A stretch of DNA of 17,506 nt from JAGOTT01 sp964450795 (lineage in GTDB: Bacteria > Patescibacteriota > Minisyncoccia > Moranbacterales > UBA1568). Within the stretch, counting starts at the first letter, position 1, and each line of letters opens with the position of its first letter. The notes beneath the pieces are model-generated. The model was not told where the DNA came from and ran no database searches. It worked only from the letters and a program-made list of their open reading frames with translations. The DNA is taken from NCBI GenBank assembly GCA_964450795.1, contig CAYVDI010000021.1:1-17506 (forward strand). The letters are read 5' to 3'. This document shows positions 1-8,643 of this stretch, one piece after another. Both the position numbers and the translations under genes were made by a program.

Positions 1-3000
1 CTCATCTACGACAACTACGAAGCCGCGAAGGCGACCGCGATCGAATACCGGGAAATATTCGGCGAAGATCGTTTCTATCTCGAGGTCGGACCGAACATCG
101 AATACGAGAACCAGGCGAACATCAACGGCAACCTTCGGGAGATGAGCCAGGAGACCGGCATTCCGCTCGTCGCAGCCGCCGACGTCTTCTATCTCCACCC
201 GGAGGATCGCGACACGCACGACATCCTCATGTGCATCCAGAACAACTGGACGGTCGAACAGGAGAATCGTCCCCGCCTCACGCATCTCAACCTCTCGTTC
301 CGCTCCCCCGAAGAAATGGAAGGTCTTTTCAAGGACTTCCCCGGAGCCATCGAGAATACACAGAAGATCGCCGACCGATGCAACGTGGAGATTCACCTCG
401 GCGAGACCCAGCTCCCGCACTTCGACGTCCCGAACGGACTGACCGCCGACGAATATCTCGCGGAACTATGCGAAAAGGGCCTCGACAGACGGTTCGGTGA
501 CACGGTCGCGCCCGAACACCGGAAACGGCTCGAGTACGAGCTCGGTGTCATAAAGACGACCGGGTTCGCCTCGTACTTCCTTATCGTCGCCGACTTCGTG
601 AACTGGGCGAAGGAACATGGCGTCGTCGTCGGCCCGGGCCGCGGATCGGCCGCGGGATCGTTCGTCGCCTATCTCACCGGAATCACAAACCTCGATCCGA
701 TCACCTACGACCTCCTCTTCGAACGGTTCCTCAATCCGGAGCGCATCTCGATGCCGGATGTCGACATGGACTTCGCCGACGACCGACGCGACGACGTCCT
801 CGACTACGTGAGAGGGAAATACGGGGCGGACCACGTCGCGCAGATCATCACGTTCGGAACGATGGCCGCCAAAGCGGCGATCCGTGATACCGGCCGCGCG
901 CTCGGTTTCCCGTACTCCTTCTGCGATCAGATCTCGAAGATGATTCCGATGTTCACCTCGCTCTCGAAAGCCGTCGAGGAGGTGCCGGACCTCAAGAAAC
1001 TCTACGACGAGAACAAGGACGCGAAACGGATCATCGACACCGCGAAGAAACTCGAAGGGAACGCCCGCCACGCCTCGGTGCACGCGTGCGGTGTCGTCGT
1101 GACGAAGGATCCGGTCGTCAGCTACTCCCCGCTCCAGCATGTTTCCGGACACGGCGACGGCATGGTGACACAGTACGCCTCATCGACGAAGATGAGCGTC
1201 GTGGAAAAGATCGGGCTCCTCAAGATGGATTTCCTCGGACTCAAGAACCTCACCATCATGCAGAACGCGATCCGGATCATCCGGGCGCTTGGAAAGTTCC
1301 CCGACCTCGCGAAACGCCTCGAACTTCCGGAGGACGCATCCCCGTCGGACGTTCTCGACAAGATCCCGCTCGACGACCCGGACACGTATCGGCTCCTTCA
1401 GGAGGCGCGGACAACCGGCGTCTTCCAGCTCGAATCGAACGGCATGAAACGATACCTGAAGCAGCTTCAACCGACCGTTTTCGAGGACATCATCGCGATG
1501 GTGGCGCTCTATCGTCCGGGACCGATGGACTGGATCCCGGACTTCATCGACGGAAAACATGGCCGGAAAACGGTGAAATATCTCCATCCGAAACTCGAAC
1601 CGATACTCCGGAATACGTATGGCGTCGCCGTCTATCAGGAGCAGGTCATGCAGATCGCGCGCGATCTTGCCGGATTCAGCCTCGGCGAGGCGGACGTGCT
1701 CCGGAAAGCGATGGGAAAGAAGATCAAGGAGCTCATCGCCGAGCAGCGCATCAAATTCATCGACCGCGCCGTCTCGGAAGGAGTGGAGAAGAAAGTCGCG
1801 GAAAAGGTATTCGACTTCATCGAACCGTTCGCCGGATACGGATTCAACCGGTCCCACGCCGCCTGCTACGCGCTCATCGGATACCAGACTGCCTATCTCA
1901 AGGCGCACTATCCGGCCGAATTCATGGCGGCACTCCTCACTTCCGACCAACATGATACCGACCGGATCGCCATAGAGGTCGCCGAAGCGAAGGAAGTGGG
2001 AATCGAAACGCTTCCCCCATCCGTCAACGAGAGCTTCGAGGGTTTCGCCGTCATCTCAGGCGACGATGGGAGGGAATATATCCGGTTCGGCCTGAATGCC
2101 ATCAAGAATGTCGGCCGTCCAGCGGCGGAAGAAATCGTCCGCGAACGGAAACAGGGTGGTCCGTACAAGGATCTCGAGGATTTTCTCGAGCGGGTACGGA
2201 CGAAAGATCTCAATAAGAAATCGCTCGAGGCACTCGCGAAAGTCGGCGCGCTCGACCATCTCGGCGAACGCGGAACGCTCCTCGCGAATCTCGACAACAT
2301 CCTCTCCTTCTCGAAGAACGTGGAGAAAGTGAAGGAGACCCATGCGATAAGCCTCTTCGGCGATCTCTCCATGGAAAAACCGAAAGTCCGACTCGAGCAC
2401 GTGACTCCGGCTTCGAAGAAAGACCGACTCTCTTGGGAGAAAGAGCTTCTCGGACTCTACGTTTCCGATCATCCGCTCTCCGGATACGCATCATATCTCG
2501 CCGAAACGACCGTTCCGATCCACGATATCGCGAACCGACCGGACGAAGCGCAGGTCCGACTCGGCGGCGTCGTCGCGACCGCGAAGAAGATCACTTCGAA
2601 AAACGGTGCTCCGATGTTCTTCATCGGGCTTGAGGACCTGACCGGACGCACGGAGCTCGTCATCTTCCCGCGTATCGCGGAAAAGACCGAGGGCTACTGG
2701 AAAGAGGGTGCCATCGTCATCGTGGATGGGAAAATTTCCAGACGCGACGGCGAAGCGAAGGTCATGACCGATTCCGTCACACCGCTCTCCGAAGAGGATG
2801 TGGAGCGGTTCCGAAGCGTCCAGGCGATGAGAAAAAACAGTCGGCAGACGACGACCGGAAACGAACCGAAAGCCGAAAATCGGACAGAGAAGACGGCTGT
2901 CATCTTCCTCGATGCGGAGAAGGGTGCGACCGCCATTGACGGCCTGTCGGAAATATTGAAGAATACGCCGACCGGCGGAACCAGGGTCTTCGTCTCCGTC

Positions 3001-3099
3001 GACGGGACGAAGATACGGACCGCGTTCCTGGCGGATATCGACGATCAGACACTGGAACGGCTAAAAGCCGTCGGAGGGGTTGAAAGGATAGAAATGTAG
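1..3099 (+). CDS. dnaE: DNA polymerase III subunit alpha, 5' end cut by the window edge
   Basis: This is the replicative polymerase subunit that synthesises DNA at the fork. The frame is open from base 1, so the ATG at 142 is internal; 1032 codons are visible. The family is usually about 1160 residues, so roughly 130-150 N-terminal residues (the start of the PHP domain) lie outside. Visible in order: the rest of the PHP domain with the conserved LVAAADVFYLHPED segment (about bases 166-207); the palm with the GPGRGSAAGSF motif (about 631-663); the acidic PDVDMDF motif at 754-774, which carries two of the catalytic aspartates; the conserved NRSHAACYALIGYQTAYLKA stretch (about 1846-1905); helix-hairpin-helix and OB-fold regions (OB about 2560-2790); and a short C-terminal domain ending in TAG. 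miaA starts 9 bases downstream on the same strand, so the two are probably co-transcribed. The identification is very secure. Confidence 0.97.
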   Translation, partial: LIYDNYEAAKATAIEYREIFGEDRFYLEVGPNIEYENQANINGNLREMSQETGIPLVAAADVFYLHPEDRDTHDILMCIQNNWTVEQENRPRLTHLNLSFRSPEEMEGLFKDFPGAIENTQKIADRCNVEIHLGETQLPHFDVPNGLTADEYLAELCEKGLDRRFGDTVAPEHRKRLEYELGVIKTTGFASYFLIVADFVNWAKEHGVVVGPGRGSAAGSFVAYLTGITNLDPITYDLLFERFLNPERISMPDVDMDFADDRRDDVLDYVRGKYGADHVAQIITFGTMAAKAAIRDTGRALGFPYSFCDQISKMIPMFTSLSKAVEEVPDLKKLYDENKDAKRIIDTAKKLEGNARHASVHACGVVVTKDPVVSYSPLQHVSGHGDGMVTQYASSTKMSVVEKIGLLKMDFLGLKNLTIMQNAIRIIRALGKFPDLAKRLELPEDASPSDVLDKIPLDDPDTYRLLQEARTTGVFQLESNGMKRYLKQLQPTVFEDIIAMVALYRPGPMDWIPDFIDGKHGRKTVKYLHPKLEPILRNTYGVAVYQEQVMQIARDLAGFSLGEADVLRKAMGKKIKELIAEQRIKFIDRAVSEGVEKKVAEKVFDFIEPFAGYGFNRSHAACYALIGYQTAYLKAHYPAEFMAALLTSDQHDTDRIAIEVAEAKEVGIETLPPSVNESFEGFAVISGDDGREYIRFGLNAIKNVGRPAAEEIVRERKQGGPYKDLEDFLERVRTKDLNKKSLEALAKVGALDHLGERGTLLANLDNILSFSKNVEKVKETHAISLFGDLSMEKPKVRLEHVTPASKKDRLSWEKELLGLYVSDHPLSGYASYLAETTVPIHDIANRPDEAQVRLGGVVATAKKITSKNGAPMFFIGLEDLTGRTELVIFPRIAEKTEGYWKEGAIVIVDGKISRRDGEAKVMTDSVTPLSEEDVERFRSVQAMRKNSRQTTTGNEPKAENRTEKTAVIFLDAEKGATAIDGLSEILKNTPTGGTRVFVSVDGTKIRTAFLADIDDQTLERLKAVGGVERIEM

Positions 3100-3108
3100 A
3101 TTGCATTT

Positions 3109-3978
3109 ATGATGTTCGTCATCCTTGGCCCCACGTCTTCCGGGAAATCCGACTACGCGATACGGCTCGCGCAGGAAATCGGCGGGGAAATCATCTCCGT
3201 CGACTCGCGACAGGTATACCGCGGAATGGATATCGGGACCGGAAAAGTGCCGCGCGACACCAGCCAAGATCCGACCGGAGGATTCTTCTCGGAAGGAATC
3301 CGCCATCATCTCATCGACGTGGCGTCGCCGAAGCGTGAATACAACGTCACGCACTTCCTCCGTGACGCGAAGAAAGCGACCACGGAGATCGAAAAACGCG
3401 GCAAGGTCCCGATCCTGTGCGGTGGTACCGCATTCTGGGTCGAGGCTCTTCTTTCCGGAACATCATTCCCGGAAGTGAAACCGGACAAGATACTCCGCGC
3501 GAAACTCGACACGTTCTCCGCCGAGGCACTGTTTGGAATGCTCCAGGAAAAAGATCCTGAACGCGCCGCCAATATCGACGCGAAGAACAAAGTCCGTCTC
3601 ATCCGCGCGCTCGAGATCGTCGAACGTCTCGGAAAAGTTCCCCGGCTCGGGAGACAGAAACGGAAAACCGACTGCGACATCATCATTCTCAACCCCGAAA
3701 AAGCAGTTCTTCATGAACGCATCGAAAGACGACTCAAAGAAAGGCTTGAACAAGGTATGATAGACGAAGTAAAACGCCTCCATGACGAAGGCGTTTCCTG
3801 GGAACGACTCGAGGAATTCGGACTCGAATACTGGTGGTGCGCCCGGTTTCTCCAAGGGAAAATCTCCCGCGAGGAGATGGAAGCGGAACTTCTCAAGGAC
3901 ATCAAACACTACGCCAAACGCCAACTCACCTTCCTCCGCCGCCTCGAGCGAGAGGGACTGGAGATGGAATGGAAATAA
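3109..3978 (+). CDS. miaA: tRNA dimethylallyltransferase (MiaA)
   Basis: MiaA transfers a dimethylallyl group from DMAPP to N6 of A37 in tRNAs that read codons starting with U, stabilising codon-anticodon pairing. The 289-residue protein has the N-terminal P-loop GPTSSGKS (residues 7-14), the family motif ISVDSRQVYRGMDIGTGK, the conserved HHLIDV segment, and the PILCGGTAFWVEALL region. The length is near the usual 300. The start is one of two consecutive ATGs (3109 or 3112); no convincing Shine-Dalgarno site lies close by, the nearest G-rich run (GGAGGGG, 3073-3079) being about 30 bases away. The gene follows dnaE after 9 bases and converges on the next gene with only 14 bases between stops. 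No clear terminator is visible there. Confidence 0.96.
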   Translation: MMFVILGPTSSGKSDYAIRLAQEIGGEIISVDSRQVYRGMDIGTGKVPRDTSQDPTGGFFSEGIRHHLIDVASPKREYNVTHFLRDAKKATTEIEKRGKVPILCGGTAFWVEALLSGTSFPEVKPDKILRAKLDTFSAEALFGMLQEKDPERAANIDAKNKVRLIRALEIVERLGKVPRLGRQKRKTDCDIIILNPEKAVLHERIERRLKERLEQGMIDEVKRLHDEGVSWERLEEFGLEYWWCARFLQGKISREEMEAELLKDIKHYAKRQLTFLRRLEREGLEMEWK

Positions 3979-3992
3979 ATCCGAAAGTCACT

Positions 3993-4631
3993 CTACCGGA
4001 CATTCGTAGTTTTAAAGCTTCTCAATATCCGCGTATACCACTGGGAATCATCATCTAACTTCAAATCCTCCATCATCAAAGGATCATTCACTATCGTCAG
4101 AGCGAACAATCGCCCATCCTTCACGAAGTAGAATTCGTCATAGCTTCCACCTTGCTGTTGCCGACTCACCAGATGGAGCGTTTTCAGCCCGGCAATGTCA
4201 AATTCCGACCCGACCTTGTTGGAAAAATATCCGTCGCCTTCATCTTTGTACGCCTTCCCCTGTTTCTTTATGATCCAATCATCAACGGAGGCGTTTTTCG
4301 GAATACGATAAAAATCGTTCTCCACGGGATTTTCCATTTGCGTATCCAGCTGAAAAATCCAATTACCATTCCCCCTTATATACAACCGCCCTTTTTCCGT
4401 ATCGACATTCCCCCATTCGGGCGAACAGGAAAATTCGAGTCCATAAACATCGTTGCGATAGGTCTTGGCCATCACCTTCTGCGATGAAACCCGGGGCTTC
4501 ATCGCGGATACCACAACAGGATCAGCACTCGAGAAAGCGGTGCTTTGACAATAGATTCCAACGCCGACGATTCCCGCGACCAGCAGAATCACACCGACGG
4601 CAATTCCGAGTGGGACATTTCTATTTCCCAT
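3993..4631 (-). CDS. Membrane-anchored protein with PsbP-like domain, function unknown
   Basis: The 212-residue protein has a single N-terminal membrane segment (about residues 8-27) followed by a soluble, presumably extracytoplasmic domain. The segment YGLEFSCSPEWGNV (about 63-76) and the later fold pattern resemble PsbP-related domains (typically Y-x-hydrophobic-x-F-x-x-P-x-x-W), seen in many small bacterial anchored proteins. That assignment is by pattern only, and no catalytic motif is visible. Cys28 follows the membrane segment, but GIYC is not a proper lipobox. One sampled line of the gene is about 47% G+C against 65% in a sampled line of dnaE, so it may be a recent or fast-evolving gene. 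It lies 31 bases downstream of gatB once the duplicated gap flank is collapsed, so it is probably the last gene of that operon. There is no Shine-Dalgarno site; the upstream stretch is A/T-rich. Confidence 0.75.
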   Translation of the reverse strand: MGNRNVPLGIAVGVILLVAGIVGVGIYCQSTAFSSADPVVVSAMKPRVSSQKVMAKTYRNDVYGLEFSCSPEWGNVDTEKGRLYIRGNGNWIFQLDTQMENPVENDFYRIPKNASVDDWIIKKQGKAYKDEGDGYFSNKVGSEFDIAGLKTLHLVSRQQQGGSYDEFYFVKDGRLFALTIVNDPLMMEDLKLDDDSQWYTRILRSFKTTNVR

Positions 4632-4807
4632 ACACTTTATGTTTTATTTTTTNNNNNNNNNNNNNNNNNNNNNNNNNNNNNNNNNNNNNNNNNNNNNNNN
4701 NNNNNNNNNNNNNNNNNNNNNNNNNNNNNNNNNNNNNNNNNNNNNNNNNNNNCGGCAATTCCGAGTGGGACATTTCTATTTCCCATACACTTTATGTTTT
4801 ATTTTTT
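4598..4807. other. Scaffold gap (100 N) flanked by an identical 55-nt duplication
   Basis: Bases 4653-4752 are exactly 100 N. The 55 bases before the gap (4598-4652) are identical to the 55 bases after it (4753-4807). This is the pattern left when two contigs that overlap by one assembly k-mer are joined by a scaffolder with a fixed-length filler. The right-hand copy would repeat the start of the 212-residue gene but is not a second gene. Collapsing the duplication puts the gatB stop 31 bases before that gene's start. Confidence 0.9.
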
Positions 4808-4817
4808 ACGCCGATAC

Positions 4818-6287
4818 TCAAAGTTTTTTCTTCAAAATCTCCGAGACGACCTTCGGGTTCGCCTTTCCCTTCGTTTCCTTCATGATCTGTCCGATGAGGA
4901 ATTGGAAGGCATTCTGCTTGCCTGCCTTGAAATCGATGACGGATTTTTCGTTCGCGGCAAGGACAGCATCGACGATCGTCTCGAGTTCGCCCTCGTCGCT
5001 CACCTGCGCCAGATTGAGCCGTTCGATGATATGTGACGGGTCGTTGTCACCGCCACGGTACATCTCCTCGAGCACCGTCTGTGCCGCGCTCGAATTGATC
5101 TTCCCGACGGCGATGATCGCGATGAACTCGGCGAAATTCTCCGGCGTGATCCGGATATGGGAGATGTTCTCCCCGGTTTTCGCGAAGTGTTTCCGGAGTT
5201 CGGTGATCATGTAGTTCGCCGCGAGCTTGCACGTCTTTTCGATCGGCAATTCGACTTCGTGCGAATCGACTTTCTCCTCAAGTTCGGACACGACCGCCTC
5301 GTAGTATGCGGCGAATTCCCGTTCCGCGGTCAGAAGCGCCGCATCGGATTCCGAAAGACCGAAAGACTCCTGGAATCGTTTCGTCTTGGCATCCGGCAAT
5401 TCCGGAAGCGTCCCGCGAAGCGTCTCCACATATTCCGACGTGAATGAGAACGGCGGGATATCCGGCTCCGGGAAATACCGATAGTCATGCGCGGACTCCT
5501 TCTTGCGTTGGGAAACGGTCGCCTGCCGCCCCTCGTCCCACCCGCGGGTCTCCTGAACGATCTTCTCTCCCGCGTCGAGCGCCTCGGTCTGCCGCCTGAT
5601 CTCGTAGTCGATCGCTCCCGCTACGGATTTGAACGAGTTCAGGTTCTTTATCTCCACCTTGGTTCCGGAAAGCTTTTCCGTTCCCTCCGGATGAAGCGAG
5701 ATATTCACTTCACAACGCATCTGCCCCTTCTCCATGTCCGCATCGGAAATGTCGAGATAACGGAGGATCTGCTGCAGTTTCTGGCAAAACAGCCGCGCGT
5801 CATCGCCGGATTCGATATCCGGTTCGGTCACGAGCTCCATGAGCGGAACACCGGCGCGATTGAGATCGACAAGCGTATAATCCGCGCCGGTCGGATGCGC
5901 CGATTTCCCCGTGTCTTCCTCCATGTGGATCCGGGTGATGTCCACCGTCTTCCCTGGACGGATCTCGAGCTTCCCCCTCTCGCAGAACGGCTCATCATAC
6001 TGGGATATCTGGTATCCTTTCGGGAGATCCGGGTAGAAATAATTCTTTCGATCGAATTTCGAATGAAGCCTCAGGGTGCATCCGAGCGCAAGCCCGGCCC
6101 GCTGAACGGATTCGATCGCTTTCCGGTTCGGCGTCGGAAGCGTTCCCGGCTGACCGGTACAGACCGGACAGATATGGATATTCGGCTCCTTCTCGAGTCC
6201 ACGGCCGTTCTTGCACGAGCAGAACATCTTGGATTCGGTCTTGAGCTCCGCATGGACTTCCATGCCGATGACGGGTAGGTATTTCAT
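4818..6287 (-). CDS. gatB: Asp-tRNA(Asn)/Glu-tRNA(Gln) amidotransferase subunit B
   Basis: GatB is the tRNA-binding kinase subunit of GatCAB: it activates Glu-tRNA(Gln) or Asp-tRNA(Asn) with ATP, and ammonia from GatA completes the amidation. The 489-residue protein opens with the family signature IGMEVHAELKTESKMFCSC and has the zinc-site cysteines (CSC at residues 23-25, then CPVC near 40-43). It also has the conserved FDRKNYFYPDLPKGYQISQY region, and ends with the helical YqeY-like tail domain (QNAFQFLIGQIMKETKGKAN near the end). The length is as expected (about 475-490). It follows dut by 33 bases on the same strand and probably belongs to the kinase-dut operon rather than with gatCA about 3.9 kb away. 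No Shine-Dalgarno site; the start context is CCTATG. Confidence 0.97.
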   Translation of the reverse strand: MKYLPVIGMEVHAELKTESKMFCSCKNGRGLEKEPNIHICPVCTGQPGTLPTPNRKAIESVQRAGLALGCTLRLHSKFDRKNYFYPDLPKGYQISQYDEPFCERGKLEIRPGKTVDITRIHMEEDTGKSAHPTGADYTLVDLNRAGVPLMELVTEPDIESGDDARLFCQKLQQILRYLDISDADMEKGQMRCEVNISLHPEGTEKLSGTKVEIKNLNSFKSVAGAIDYEIRRQTEALDAGEKIVQETRGWDEGRQATVSQRKKESAHDYRYFPEPDIPPFSFTSEYVETLRGTLPELPDAKTKRFQESFGLSESDAALLTAEREFAAYYEAVVSELEEKVDSHEVELPIEKTCKLAANYMITELRKHFAKTGENISHIRITPENFAEFIAIIAVGKINSSAAQTVLEEMYRGGDNDPSHIIERLNLAQVSDEGELETIVDAVLAANEKSVIDFKAGKQNAFQFLIGQIMKETKGKANPKVVSEILKKKL

Positions 6288-6320
6288 AGGACGATCAAAA
6301 TGGAAAATTCAAATCGGCTC

Positions 6321-6752
6321 TTATTTCCCGGTACTTCCGAATCCGTTCTCTCCGCGCTCCGTCTCGATTCCGAAATCCGGAACCTCCTCCGTTTCCGGAA
6401 CTTCGACCTTCTGGATGAGAATCTGCGCTATCTTCTGCCCTTTTCGTATCTCGAAGTCGTCATCACCGAGATTCACGAGTCCGACGAGATATTCACCGAG
6501 ATAATTGCTATCGATGACCCCGCCCAGGGTCTTCACGCCGTTTTTGTGCGATATGCCGCTCTTGTCCCATATGAGCCCGACGAACCCTTCCGGTATCTTC
6601 ATCGCGATTCCGGTGGCCACCGACCGCCGTTCCATCGGCCGGAGCACCGCGTCCTCCACCGAATAGAGATCCATCCCCGCATCCCCGGAAAGCGCGTAAT
6701 GCGGGATGATCGCGTCCGGATGGAGCCGTTTCACCATTATTCTCATACTCAT
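6321..6752 (-). CDS. dut: dUTP diphosphatase (dUTPase), trimeric type
   Basis: Dut hydrolyses dUTP to dUMP and pyrophosphate, keeping uracil out of DNA and feeding dTMP synthesis. All five motifs of the trimeric family are visible in the 143-residue product: DAGMDLYS (24-31), DKSG (63-66, in place of the commoner RSG/RSS), GGVIDSNYLGE (77-87, with the catalytic Asp81 and Tyr84), KGQKIAQILI (104-113) and the P-loop-like RGENGFGSTGK (133-143) at the C-terminus. I chose the ATG at 6752, whose ATGA overlaps the upstream kinase stop and suggests translational coupling; GGAAAAG lies just upstream. An ATG at 6746 is also possible, while longer starts at 6773 (ATG) or 6779 (GTG) would overlap the kinase more. 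Confidence 0.94.
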   Translation of the reverse strand: MSMRIMVKRLHPDAIIPHYALSGDAGMDLYSVEDAVLRPMERRSVATGIAMKIPEGFVGLIWDKSGISHKNGVKTLGGVIDSNYLGEYLVGLVNLGDDDFEIRKGQKIAQILIQKVEVPETEEVPDFGIETERGENGFGSTGK

Positions 6753-7366
6753 CTTTTCCACAATGACTTCCATGACCACGAATGTTTCGATTCGCTTTCG
6801 CCGCCACGGAGCTTCTCAAGGAAGCGGTCCGTATCGGCGTACAGGTCGTCGAGCGTTCCGTTGTTGTCGATAACCCAGTCCGCCTCATCCATAAGCTTCC
6901 GTATCTCCGTTTCGGATTCGAGTTCGCTGTCACGGAGAAAATCCTCAAACGTCTTCGTGGTATCATCCGCATTCTGGTTCCGGGTCTGCATGCGTTCATG
7001 CCGCCGCTTCGGGTCGGCATTGATATAGAGAAGCGTGAATCCGAGCACTCCCTGTATGTTCTTCACGTCGGATTTCCGCCGGACCCCGTCGATCACGATG
7101 ATGCCGTTCGGGTCGTTCTCGATTTCCTGAACGATCGATCGCGCGAAGATATCGTCTCCGAACGTCTCACGGAGCATGAGCGACGCGGCGGCAAGGTTTT
7201 TCCGGTTTTCCTCAAGATGCAGACGTTTCAGGATATCCCGGAGCACATCGGAAAACCGATACATGCTCGCTCCATGTTTCTTCACGCAATACCGGGAGAC
7301 GGTATCCTTTCCCGACGCGATTTCCCCTGCGATGCCGATGATGATCTTCTTCTGTTTCCCAGGCAT
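6749..7366 (-). CDS. P-loop nucleotide/nucleoside kinase-like protein
   Basis: The 205-residue protein has a Walker A motif GEIASGKDT (residues 14-22) near its start and an IIVIDGVRRKSDV segment (about 93-105) that looks like the Walker B/substrate region. An arginine-rich lid follows (DPKRRHERMQTRNQNADDTTK), then EADWVIDNNGTLDDLY. This layout is typical of the adenylate kinase/dephospho-CoA kinase/dNMP kinase group. The Asp after the P-loop Lys (GKDT) is common in dNMP-kinase-like proteins. Its position directly before dut, with a 4-base overlap, supports a role in (deoxy)nucleotide phosphorylation, but CoA synthesis cannot be excluded from sequence alone. It is the first gene after a strong terminator and a good promoter, and so heads the operon kinase-dut-gatB-PsbP-like protein. 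Confidence 0.8.
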   Translation of the reverse strand: MPGKQKKIIIGIAGEIASGKDTVSRYCVKKHGASMYRFSDVLRDILKRLHLEENRKNLAAASLMLRETFGDDIFARSIVQEIENDPNGIIVIDGVRRKSDVKNIQGVLGFTLLYINADPKRRHERMQTRNQNADDTTKTFEDFLRDSELESETEIRKLMDEADWVIDNNGTLDDLYADTDRFLEKLRGGESESKHSWSWKSLWKR

Positions 7367-7397
7367 ATTTCACGATGATATGTTCAAGTTCCCAGGC

Positions 7398-7426
7398 ATT
7401 GTACCATGTCCGAAGTCCGACTTCAA
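7398..7426 (-). promoter_or_regulatory. Promoter for the kinase-dut-gatB operon
   Basis: Reading the - strand, a -35 box TTGAAG (7421-7426), a 17-base spacer and a -10 box TACAAT (7398-7403; 5 of 6 consensus) are preceded by TGG, giving an extended -10. It lies just after the rplA terminator and about 31 bases before the kinase ATG. Confidence 0.7.
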
Positions 7427-7429
7427 ATG

Positions 7430-7455
7430 AAAAACAGGCCGCTATGGCCTGTTTT
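7430..7455 (-). terminator. Intrinsic terminator of the secE-nusG-rplK-rplA operon
   Basis: A perfect 10-bp stem AAAACAGGCC/GGCCTGTTTT with a 5-base loop ends in a T run on the - strand. It sits about 10 bases after the rplA stop and before the promoter of the next operon. The A/T ends of the stem mean it could also work in the other direction. Confidence 0.9.
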
Positions 7456-7464
7456 CGTCCAGTA

Positions 7465-8154
7465 TTACACCTTGACCCGGACTCCGGGTCCCATGGTCGA
7501 GGCGATCACGATCGATTTCACGAATTTTCCCTTCAATCCTTCCGGCTTCAACCGGGAAAGCGTTTCGAGAAGCGCCGCGTAATTTTCAAGTAACGCGGAA
7601 GCGTCGAACGAGAGTTTTCCGATGACCTGATGGACATTCCCTCCGTCGTCGTTCTTGAAGCTCGCCTTCTTTCCTTTTCCGAGCATTTCCACCCCCTCTG
7701 CGATCTTCGCGGTGATCGTCTCGTTCTTCGGGCTCGGCATCAGTCCTTTCGGACCGAGGATTTTCGCGACGGAAGCGAGCTTCGACATCATGTCCGGCGT
7801 CGCGAGCAGGATATCGAACGCGGATCCCGGAATGATCTTCCCTTCCTTTATGCCCGCGATGAGCTCCTCTCCTCCGACAAGCACCGCTCCGGCGGTTTCC
7901 GCTTCCTTCGCCGCGGACTCGGTCACGACCGCGACACGCTTCCCTCGGCCGGTCCCATGCGGAAGAACGACGGTCGCCCGGACCTGTTCGTCGGTCTTCT
8001 TCGGATTGATACCGAGTTTCACATGAACCTCGACAGACTCGTCGAATTTCGCGCCCGCATTCGCCCGGATGAGCTCAATCGCCTCTGCGAGCTCATATTC
8101 CTTCGTTCCGTCGATCTTCTCCTCTATGCTCCGATACTTCTTCCCGTGTTTCAT
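7465..8154 (-). CDS. rplA: Large ribosomal subunit protein uL1
   Basis: L1 forms the mobile L1 stalk of the 50S subunit, which helps release E-site tRNA; in many bacteria it also represses its own operon by binding the leader mRNA. The 229-residue product matches the family length. It has the conserved FDESVEVHVKLGINPKKTDEQ region, the GTGRGKRVAVV segment, and the domain II signature KILGPKGLMPSPKNETIT. I chose the ATG at 8154 (MKHGKKYRS); the GTG at 8190 would add 12 unlikely residues that reach into the upstream gene. The start context is CCTATG without a Shine-Dalgarno site. Presence of L1 argues against the Parcubacteria subgroup reported to lack it. Confidence 0.97.
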   Translation of the reverse strand: MKHGKKYRSIEEKIDGTKEYELAEAIELIRANAGAKFDESVEVHVKLGINPKKTDEQVRATVVLPHGTGRGKRVAVVTESAAKEAETAGAVLVGGEELIAGIKEGKIIPGSAFDILLATPDMMSKLASVAKILGPKGLMPSPKNETITAKIAEGVEMLGKGKKASFKNDDGGNVHQVIGKLSFDASALLENYAALLETLSRLKPEGLKGKFVKSIVIASTMGPGVRVKV

Positions 8155-8205
8155 AGGTTTGTCGTGGTACGAACGCCTTCCGGCTCCCACAAAAAAATGA
8201 TGATA

Positions 8206-8631
8206 TTACCCTTCGACTTTTATGCCCATCGAACGGGCCGTGCCGGCGATGATCTTCGCCGCGGCGTCGACATCGTTCGCATTGAGGTCCTCGAGTTTGA
8301 CTTCCGCGATCTTTCGGACCTGCTCCATGGTCACGGTTCCCACCTTGTCCTTGAGCGGGTTCGCCGCGCCCTTCCCGACCCCGGCCGCCTTCTTCAGGAG
8401 CTCCGCTGCCGGAGAGGTCTTCAGCACGAACGTGAACGTCCGGTCCTCGTATACCGTGATTTCCGCCGGAATGATATCGCCCATGCGGTCCTTCGTCGCC
8501 TCATTGAACTGCATGCAGAATCCCTGGATATTGAGTCCGTGCTGTCCGAGCGCGGGACCGACCGGCGGTGCCGGATTCGCCTTCCCTGCCGGAATCTGAA
8601 GCTTGATGACCGTCTTTATTGCCTTTGCCAT
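8206..8631 (-). CDS. rplK: Large ribosomal subunit protein uL11
   Basis: L11 binds the GTPase-associated centre of 23S rRNA and is needed for factor binding and for RelA-type stringent signalling. The 141-residue product is full length. The N-terminal domain has the KLQIPAGKANPAPPVGPALG signature (about residues 10-29) with the proline-rich switch helix, and the C-terminal rRNA-binding domain ends in IIAGTARSMGIKVEG. rplA starts 51 bases downstream, and an 87-base leader containing an inverted repeat separates rplK from nusG. Confidence 0.98.
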   Translation of the reverse strand: MAKAIKTVIKLQIPAGKANPAPPVGPALGQHGLNIQGFCMQFNEATKDRMGDIIPAEITVYEDRTFTFVLKTSPAAELLKKAAGVGKGAANPLKDKVGTVTMEQVRKIAEVKLEDLNANDVDAAAKIIAGTARSMGIKVEG

Positions 8632-8643
8632 AATCGTATGTGG

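Noticed and set aside
3979..4015. Terminator between miaA and the converging gene
   Set aside because: Only a 4-bp stem (CTAC/GTAG) before four T could be found, too weak to call.
4540..4570. Lipoprotein signal in the 212-residue membrane protein
   Set aside because: A Cys follows the hydrophobic segment, but the preceding residues (GIY) do not fit a lipobox.
4653..4752. A mobile element or true repeat at the N gap with flanking duplication
   Set aside because: The 55-base flank has no inverted ends, and the same 55-base length recurs at the unrelated second gap, which fits an assembly artefact much better than target-site duplication.
8155..8190. Longer GTG start for rplA
   Set aside because: The added residues do not match L1 and would reach into the end of the upstream spacer near rplK; the ATG at 8154 gives the standard N-terminus.
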